Origin: Mesaphorura yosii
Taxonomy: Eukaryota > Arthropoda > Collembola > Poduromorpha > Tullbergiidae
Direction of reading: 5' to 3'
Assembly (NCBI GenBank): GCA_009869945.1
Contig: WIXG01000103.1
Coordinates: forward strand, 62,001 to 126,000
Length of the DNA: 64,000 bases
Shown: positions 28,901-37,900 of the stretch, piece by piece
Position numbering within the stretch: position 1 is the stretch's first letter
Layout: each line of letters begins with the position of its first letter
Notes under the pieces: model-generated
What the model was told of the DNA's origin: nothing
Seen by the model: only the letters and a program-made list of their open reading frames with translations
Database searches by the model: none
Made by a program: the position numbers and the translations under genes

Positions 28901-31900
28901 GACCCGCTCGGCTTGGAGTTGGTGACGGACGGAGAGCTGGACAATCATGACAATAAGGTGATTGCAATGAAAGTGGAGAGTAATAACAACAATCATGATT
29001 GTGCAAATACCATGATTTCGATGAACAACAATAATAATCAGCAGCAACATCATCATTATATCGTTCCACAGTCACCGCTAGTTGGAAACGGTTTTGATTT
29101 TCAGAAAAATTGTGCGACAACAACAATGAGGACGACGCAGAGCCAGCTCCATCAATTACTCACACAGCGAGTCTCCAGCGGTGCCTCCACATCGTCTCTT
29201 GCCAACAACAACAGAAATAGCGATACTACCGTGCCGAACGCAAACCTTGTCCTGAATATGTCTCCCGGTGTTCTCAATAATAAACACCTTCAGAACGGTT
29301 CTCCGGCAGCAGACGCAATGACTCCTGTGCTGGTCGAGACGATGTCTCAGTTCGACAAGTCAGTCCCGGCAACGGCAACTGTTGGGAAAGAAGTAAGATG
29401 CTTGCACGATGATAATTCTCCGTTGTCTCCATAAACTGACAACTGCATCTGCAGTAGGCACAAGCATAATGCGCGTTTCTTGTTAATGTACAATTGCACG
29501 AGTGTTGCACGTTCCTTTCAGTTTGACAGCAACAGACTCCTTCGAGACTTTCGAGAGATAAACTGTAAGATTGTCAAAGCAAAGCACGGCCAACTTGGGC
29601 ATGGCGCGAATCGAAACTTGGAATTTTCACAAATGTTTGATGAAAAGATAAATCCATATTAATTTGTGGAGGTTAATGAAGACCTGCAGCACGAGCGAGG
29701 AAGCAGGCAAGGCAAGTTAGGGCGAGGCAGGGCAACGGGCAACCCGAAGATGAAATTCGTAAGGTACTTGATATTTTAGAATACAAGTATTGACTTTGGC
29801 CTAAAGATAAATTTATGTGTGTATCTAAAACTTAATTTTATTTACTTAAGCTTTAAGCACAGCATGACGGAGAGCAGAATATTATTTATTAATATTCGTC
29901 TGAATGATGCGTATACGCTTAATATTAAAGTACTCCTCATAAGTAATTTCGTATAATTTCAGTTCGTTTCCATTTTCAGCTCGCACACGCGGTCTGTGTT
30001 TTTGTGTTTATCAAAATATCTGAGCATCATGCTCAAAACGTGCTGGAATTAGAATGCAGCGTACGGAAACAGTTCTCCGTTACTGTGAATGTTAAGCACT
30101 ATCAGCGTTAGCATCAATTTTCGTACAGCAAAAAACGAATGTCAATGTGCAGGCGTATTTATTACAAGCCCACACCAGCAGGATCAGAGGCAATGTAGCA
30201 GTGATTCATGAAGTGGAACGGCAAAGATACAAGTAAACCAGAATAATGTGGTTACATTAAATCAAACCATGAAAATACATTTCTACTCGGTTACTAGTAT
30301 TAATCCTGGAAACGCAGTTCGCTTGCACTTCTACAAGAAAATGTAATACACTGCTCTGAACTGGGGCTGGCACTCGTATTCGTGTATTCGTATCGCTATC
30401 ACCCTTTGCACATGGCAGACGAATTGCAAAGCAGGCCGTTTTATGAGCAGTAAAAGCGGAAGGGAAAAGGTCAAGCCTTTACTGCTCAACTGTTCACCAA
30501 CTATGCAGCATTCGCATTAGCGCAGGAATCATGTCATGATGTATGATTTTTAATGCTCAGAAACATTTACGAATGAATGATTTTGTTCATTTTCCAAAAT
30601 CCGATTCGTCTTGCCTTGCCAGTTGCCAGTCTCTCGCCGGCAGCGGTGCACATTTATCCGTGCCTAGGTCCCAAAGCGGAAATCCTAACACGATGTACGA
30701 GCCTCGTCTGTAATTCTCGTTCTTCGCTTCCAGTGCAAGCCCTAATGACGATTTAATACCATACCATGTCATGAATGTAAAATGCGAAAGAGAAAGCAGG
30801 AAAGTTTGAAGCCAACTTGAAGAATTCAGGCTGTAATTAATTTGATTGATTTTATGTGTAGCTAAATAAATCTGCAACGACAAAGACTCCAAAGAATTAC
30901 ACAAGCAAGAAGGCGAAAGGTCAGAATGGAGCAGCGAAGAATTCAATCAGCAACAGCGGATCAGCGTCTCCGACATTTCTGAAGGATCAGCTCGAGCTCA
31001 TACAGCAGATTATACAAAAGGCTCAAGAAGACACCAATAATTCCACGGAATCCGCATCAGGGCCTAACGGAACAGTGAATGGAAGCAGCAGAAAAAGTTC
31101 AAGCAAGGTCCCCAAGAAATCAAAATCGTCCTCTGCGTCCTCCACGAAAAGTGACTCATCTCAATTCTCTGACGACCTGTCGGGCAAGGAAGACAAGCCT
31201 GTAGAATGCAGTCGTTGCTCAAGAAGGTTCAAAAATACTCCGGCACTTAATGGACACATGAGATTGCATGGCGGATTCTACAACAAAAAGGTATGTCGGA
31301 TGGGCTGGGAACAAGTAAAAGTGAATTAAAGTCAGACATTTTGTTATTAAATTGAGTGACTTTCTCTTGAATTGAGGAGCAAGTTCCGGATGAGAACTCT
31401 TACAGTAAAAAGTGAGGAGTCATCCCTTGAACACGGCACTCTCGTTACTTAGCTTATTGCGCTGGAGGACAGGGTTAACTCTTAAAACACGAGTTTGAAT
31501 TTTATTGCGTTTTCTTTCGCATCCTCATTTTAACTTAATTGGCTGGATTAAGTAAATTACCCTGCTCACCCTTGCTGCATTGTAAGATTGTACTCAAGTT
31601 TGTGCTGTTTCGTTTACGCCTGCAGGACACGGAAGGTGCTCCCGCGCCACGGAAGAAAGATCACCATGCTCACCACCACCATCACAAAGACAGCAATAAT
31701 TCGGGGAGCGCTCCTTTGCAAACTGCGAGTGTCAGCGTGCGTGCACTCATTGGAGAGAAAATTAATCAGAAACGAAACACTAGCTCGAGCAGTATAACCC
31801 ACGGTAAGTCAAATTCAAATTTAAAACGCATGCCCTTGATTCTAGTGAAGACAGTTAAAATTTCGATGCTCCTACCCTTGTACAAGCAAGTTGTGTTCTG

Positions 31901-34900
31901 ATTGATGTTAGAAAAAGTCCAAACACGTGGAACAATGAAACTATTTTCGTGCTTCCGGAATGTTTTTACGATTTGCGATACGATAGAGCGCATATTTTCA
32001 AGCAAAACCGATGGAATTTTCACCACAATTTTCAGAATGCGACTATTGCGATTTTATTGATTTTACATGTTGATATCGACATTGAATGGGGACACCTTTT
32101 TGTTTTCGCATTTCCAGGAATTGATAAACCAGTCGCCGTTGTTGCGGCCCACGTTAACCAAGTGTCAACTTCGTCGTCTCCCGAAACAAGTCAGATTGAC
32201 TTCGCACTGGCAACCGATTCTCGTGGAAGCAGCATTCATCAGCAGGAGCGGAATCCATTACCCGTTTCTCTGAATTTAAATTCTATGTCTTCCTGCGGAT
32301 CAGAACAGGAAGAACACGACGATCAACAACAAAATCTTCAATTTATTTGCGAACAAGACTATTTTCTTATGGAGGAAGAAGTTTTCAATAAGGTGAGTTT
32401 CTTGATAGCATCACTTTACATTTCTCATGTCGCGACTCGCAGTTCTCAGGAACGCGGCGGCCCAGAGAATCGAGAATCCCATTTTGTGGGTGTACGAATG
32501 TCGTAGGAGAAAGCAGTGCAGCGCAATGCGAGACGCGAGATCGAATTCAAGGAGACGTATTATATCGTGTAATTCATGCGTGGTGGTGGGAAAATGTTTC
32601 ACCAGGAGAAAGCAATTGTTGTAATAATGTGAAATGCCTCGCAGATACTTGATAGATTTTGTTAGCACGAATATACGAGTAGAAAGAATGCGGTTCACTT
32701 GGGTTTCTTATCTCGCGTTTCTCTCCAGCAGCAGTGCAATACGACGTAGCGGTATGACACAATGAATACAATCTGTTGTAGTTGTAGGCTTGGAGTGAAG
32801 TAAATGGAATGTACCGATCCTGTAGTCAGTAGGCTGGGGTCTATCGCCTGTAGGCAGTACTATTGAAACACTTGGCATGGCAATATTTGCAGAGGAGGCC
32901 GTGCGAATACCTATAAATATAGTCTGAAGTTTAATTTTGTAGAATTCAGATGAGACATCCAGCCAATGCATTGTCGCTGCCAAAATTCAATCGTGATCTT
33001 GTTCGGAAAGTTCCGATGTAATACTTCTACATTGAGTTTTTGTCTGCAGTGCTCAAGGAGGCGATAGATTAATCTATACGTCTGCCTGTGCCCATTCTTT
33101 ATATGAGTACGAATTTCTGTGGAATTTTTGTTCGCAATCGCAATGGAGACGATGCGAAATTCTTACAAATTCCCAATCAAAATATAGATTACTAGAAACT
33201 CCTACGTGTATGCATATCTTCGAAATTATATTTCGGCATATCGATATTGATGCTTGTGTTCTCTTCTTTATGTGCAGGTTTCTAGCATTTGCCCCGACTC
33301 ATTTCTAGTTGGAATTGACGAGACCATCTTGCGCTCAAGTGCAAATACCACCGCTGCGAGCAGTGCTCAAGGAATTAATCAAAATAGCAATGGCAATGGT
33401 GCAGAATTGGGTTCTGAGTGGAATTGGAGTGCTGCCCCAAATAATGGAGGCGTTTCGGGCATGGAGGTGACAAATAGCGCTAGAATCAATCCACGTCTCA
33501 ATATTTTATTCAGCAGCAGCAGCAGCTCAAATGGCTCATCTTCGTCTACAACCACGACGATGGCGGATCACTTCAACAAAGTTGGAAATGGGAACGGACC
33601 ATTTACGCCATTGTGAGTTCGCAAATAAAATAAATAAGTTCGTCTTGTAATATTGCCTTGGAGTAAGAAAGGAATTTTAAGATGAGAGATGATGACATTA
33701 CTTGATCTTTCGAGGAAAACATTGCATTTTGTGAAGACGTAATAAACTCGTCTTATAGAACTTGTTTATTACTTCCATTTAACTTGGAATAGACTTTCTC
33801 TTTCCTTTCCGCTATCTTGTCTTGTCTCTCGTGACGTGAGCTCTTAACAATGTACTCTCGTATGTTGGAGCCATGCACTTTGGAACCAGAGCAAGTACAG
33901 AGCCCTAGACGCAGTGAAATATGAAGTTTATTTAATTTTTATCACTGTTCTTAATAGACCTCCGTTGGACCCCGTGTTCTATCCATCACCAACCCCACTA
34001 AGTCCGTCGCTTCACTCACAAGACTCCCCGTCATTTATTTATCCAACACCACCAGCCAGGTAAGAAAAGCGCTCACTATTGCACTGTTGTTGATGGTCAG
34101 ACCCGCCACATAAATTTAACCACACCGAATGCAAATTCTTTTGATAAGTTACCCAATACAAGAAACGTTTAGAATGAGGGCGCTGTCGTAAGAACATTTT
34201 ATTGCGTTTATTGACTCGAATGTTTAACAAAGTCTCGTGAAGTAAATAAGTGACCGAAATTACCCTAAAATAAGGTCATTTAAATTTAAACTAAAAGGTA
34301 TAAATAACAGGAAACCAATTGCAATTATGGTTAAACCAGAGTAGTTAAACAGCACTGGTAAGGAATAGAAGTTAAAACAGTAGGTACCTTAAATATTGAA
34401 TTGAATTGTAGGAGCAGCAATTGAAACATTAACAATAGCCTGGCTTATTCAGGCCACCTCGACCATTGCCCTTGTAATTAAAAGCTCCAGTTAAGACCTT
34501 CATTTCAGTCTCACGTGTGTGGGTCGACCCAGTTTCAATAACTGAAAATCTAGCACACTTATTACCGATATCGTGTTCAGCAGTGAAATGAGTTGATGAA
34601 TCGCGTCTGAATTCTCCTTTGTCGCTGCCATCTTTGATTAGTTGAACTCTTTCATCAAAGGGAATAAGTGTGGATGAGTGACGGCTGGAGCAGAATTTTG
34701 AAAAATTATTTTGAAGTCGATGGTGACTGTCCACACTTTTTCCCACATGAAATGCACTGGATTCCTCATCTTTGCATGCTTGGCAATAAAGGATGTACAA
34801 GACGTTCCGAGTGGCACACGTAAACCTTTTCGTGAACTGAAAGATATGTTGTCCACCATAGTCCAATGTCGGTGTTCCTCACATGTTGTCCCCTTTTGTA

Positions 34901-37900
34901 CAGGCTGAATTCCTACACCAGAATGTGCCCGGGCCATTGTGTCCATACTGCGTGCTGTATAGTTATCATAGTAGTTAATTCTGTTAATAGTACAAAAGCA
35001 TTTTGTTTTCTTAAAAATGCGATGCGAAAATTTAAATGTTATAGGAAAGAGTGAATGGAATGGCACCTGCAGCAGCTGTGCCATTAGGAATACTGATTGC
35101 GAACTCGCCGTCGGGAAGTGTTGAGTACTTTTTAAGATCTTTATTCAATAGTACATTCGTGGTTGTTAGATACACAGATGAGTTCCCAGTTGTACGAGTG
35201 AGCTTTATCTTCTTAAAGTCCAGGGCATAGATTATTCTTAATAATTTCCTTCCAGCAGAGAAACGCTGGTCATCTTGGCTGTAAATGCGAATGGTGAACT
35301 TTTTATCATTGCATTCCTTCTTCCCAATCTTTGAAAGCTTTCAAGGCAATTTTGTCAGTAGAAATAGGCTTCATTCCTTTTGCCTGTTCACGGAAGGTTG
35401 GATCAACAAACCGAATCCAAGCAATATAAGTATGAGGATGAAGGACTTTCTAGAATTAGAACTTAGGAGTAGGCTTTTAAGAATTAATTTTTTAAGATCT
35501 TAGGTTTATTCTCGTCCTCGAGGACCAAATCTCCAGTTGTACGATCATATTGCTAAGCTAAAAGTAATTTGTTGTACTTCTCATCTTGATGCGATGATTG
35601 CCGCTTTGCACATTCAACATGAAATGAGATGAAGGCAAATACTTTGTTCCTCTCGGGTGACAGCAAATTCTTGATGTCCTTTATGATATCTTGAGCGCTT
35701 TTGCACTTGTCTACTCGACGTCTTTTCTCGGGTTGACAGTCTTCATTGTCATTTTCGACATTTTTGCACAAACTTTAAGCTCTGGTTGTGTCTGGATTTG
35801 CAAATTTTAAAGATTTATTTTTATGTGGCAAATAAAATCTCGAACAGTTTTATTACAAAACAATTTAATTACAAACAAACAAGTTTGAGCATGATTTACA
35901 AGAAGAAACAATTTAACTACAAACAAACGATTAGCCAATCAGCGCGCACCTTAGTATCAAATCGCTCTCTGATTGGTAGGCGCGGGGTGGGGTTTTTCCT
36001 GCCCTGTTAGAAATTGTAAATGGCAAAGTGTATTCATGTGAGCTGGGTAATCAGTTTTATTTATTCATGCTTTGGTTAATTTTATGTGCAGTGTTCCAGC
36101 CAGTCTTGAGAGTAACAATCTTCAATCTCCACTTTTTCCATTCCCTTCTTCATCAACTGTGACAACAAACACCGCGTCAATTCCATCAACTACCCAAGTT
36201 TCATCGTCCAAGAATAACACGACTCTCCTCTACCCATTCGAAGCACAACTAAATAATAATTCTATTTTAATTCCAAAAACCCAAATTCAACAACAGAATG
36301 TAGACAAGCTTCTCGCAGACAACTTCACGTCGTCAGATCCACAAGACATTTTGCTCGTTTACACAACCAGTTCTGTCAATGGCACGGGACAATCAAGCAT
36401 CATCTCGTCGTCCGCGCCCATTGCAGGCACCAGAAACTATGGAATTCCAACAGCGGTTGGTGATATTCTGTCGGGAATGGACGTTGGTTTCAACTCGTGT
36501 GTGAGGAAGCCTGCACCGGCTCTGAAGAACGGAATCAAAGTTCGAAGTTGCAGTGGCAGCAGCTTGTCCGATACGCTGACCTTCCTGACTCCATCCAGTT
36601 CACCAAGCTTGGCGAGTAATGTCAGCTGCGGGAGTAGCACCAGCTGTTGGGGTTCTCCTGACGATTCCGCGAAAGAATTAAAGGTTAATGAGGTTAATCG
36701 AATGGATCGCTCCACTGCTGGCATCGACATGGCTGGAGAGGAAATCTTTCTCAATCCAAACAGGTCAGTAATAGACAATATCCAAAGACCCTTTTTATAC
36801 TAACGTAAACCATATTCATGATCCCATGATTTTCTTCACAGTGTACCGACGAGCCCTAGTCTGAAATCACCCAAGAGGAAACATGTCCGAAATACGTTCG
36901 CGTCTAATTTACGTCCTCACCACGCAACTTCGGGAAGCAGTGGTTCTCACTTCACCCCGTACCCAATACTGAGTCCCGTACGCGCCGCGCCTGGATTGTA
37001 TTGGAAGTTTTCACCTGTGCTTTCTCACGTGGATGTTGCCAAGCGAGAAGTACCACGAATTAATGTAGGCCAAGAGTACCAAGCGGAAGAGCTTCCAACC
37101 GTGACTTCCATGTCTGCTGCGAATGATAACAGCAGCAATGTAGATGCTTGGAGTGTGGCGCTTAATGTTCATGGACAGAAATTATGGGACCCTCAAGTGA
37201 TGGAGAATTGCACAGACGAGCAAGGTAACAATGAATACCTGCAAAGCATGTACTCTACACTTTAATGATGTGGAACCTAATAACTTGGAATTTATTGTTT
37301 GCAGTTAACACGTACTTGCAGTTTTCAAGCTGTTTGGCGATACCCGAAGGCAGAAGGGACAAGGACTATGCTCTACATCTTCTGAGTTATTGCGGAGGAG
37401 ACATTGAGGTATGGAGTCTGCTCAACGATAATTCTGCATGTTCTAACGATTTTTTAAACATTGTGTACAGAATGCATTGCTTCTTCTAATGCAACGTGAC
37501 CCGGAGCTACCAGAGAACATACGGGACTACAACTACTCGGAGGACAAGGAATGGTCTCGTGAAGAGCTGGACATATTCGAGAAGAGTCTACTGGACTATG
37601 GCAAGGATTTCCCGAGGGTTTCGGACAAGGTCCGAACAAAAACAACTGCAGATTGTGTCAAATTCTATCAGCAGTGGAAGAAGAAGTACTCAGTTGACTA
37701 TGATCGCATTAAGAACATTTGGAAAAAACGGGAGACTGCTTTCACTTTGAATTTGCTGAAAAATGTGCCACCACCCGTGAACGATAATCCGCTGTTCCCT
37801 TCAACAGCTTCGAGCCTGAAATCCGAATCATTGTTGAACCCTTGTGATATCGTAAGTTCGCTATAGCGCGGATCAAATAATTAATATTGCCCGTAATGGA

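Larger units (their letters stand above)
31291..33277. other. Introns between exons 31290, 31626-31803, 32118-32392 and 33278
   Basis: Three introns (31291-31625, 31804-32117, 32393-33277). Each has GT/AG ends and keeps phase. Nothing further recognised in them. Confidence 0.75.
34060..36091. other. 2 kb intron carrying a decayed element
   Basis: From gtaaga to ttatgtgcag, phase 2 on both sides. About 34430-35980 is explained by the antisense remnant, direct repeats and CCAAT pair. The left edge (34240-34400) is AT-rich with several GTTAAA words. Confidence 0.6.

Noticed and set aside
34638-35084. 148-codon minus-strand frame overlapping the GIY-YIG region
   Set aside because: Only part of it coincides with coding-like remnants. 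Over the GIY-YIG part it is in the wrong frame.
34429-35771. An ordinary, complete Penelope-like retroelement
   Set aside because: No reverse-transcriptase motifs are visible upstream of the GIY-YIG-like part, so I describe only a decayed, partly unrecognised element.
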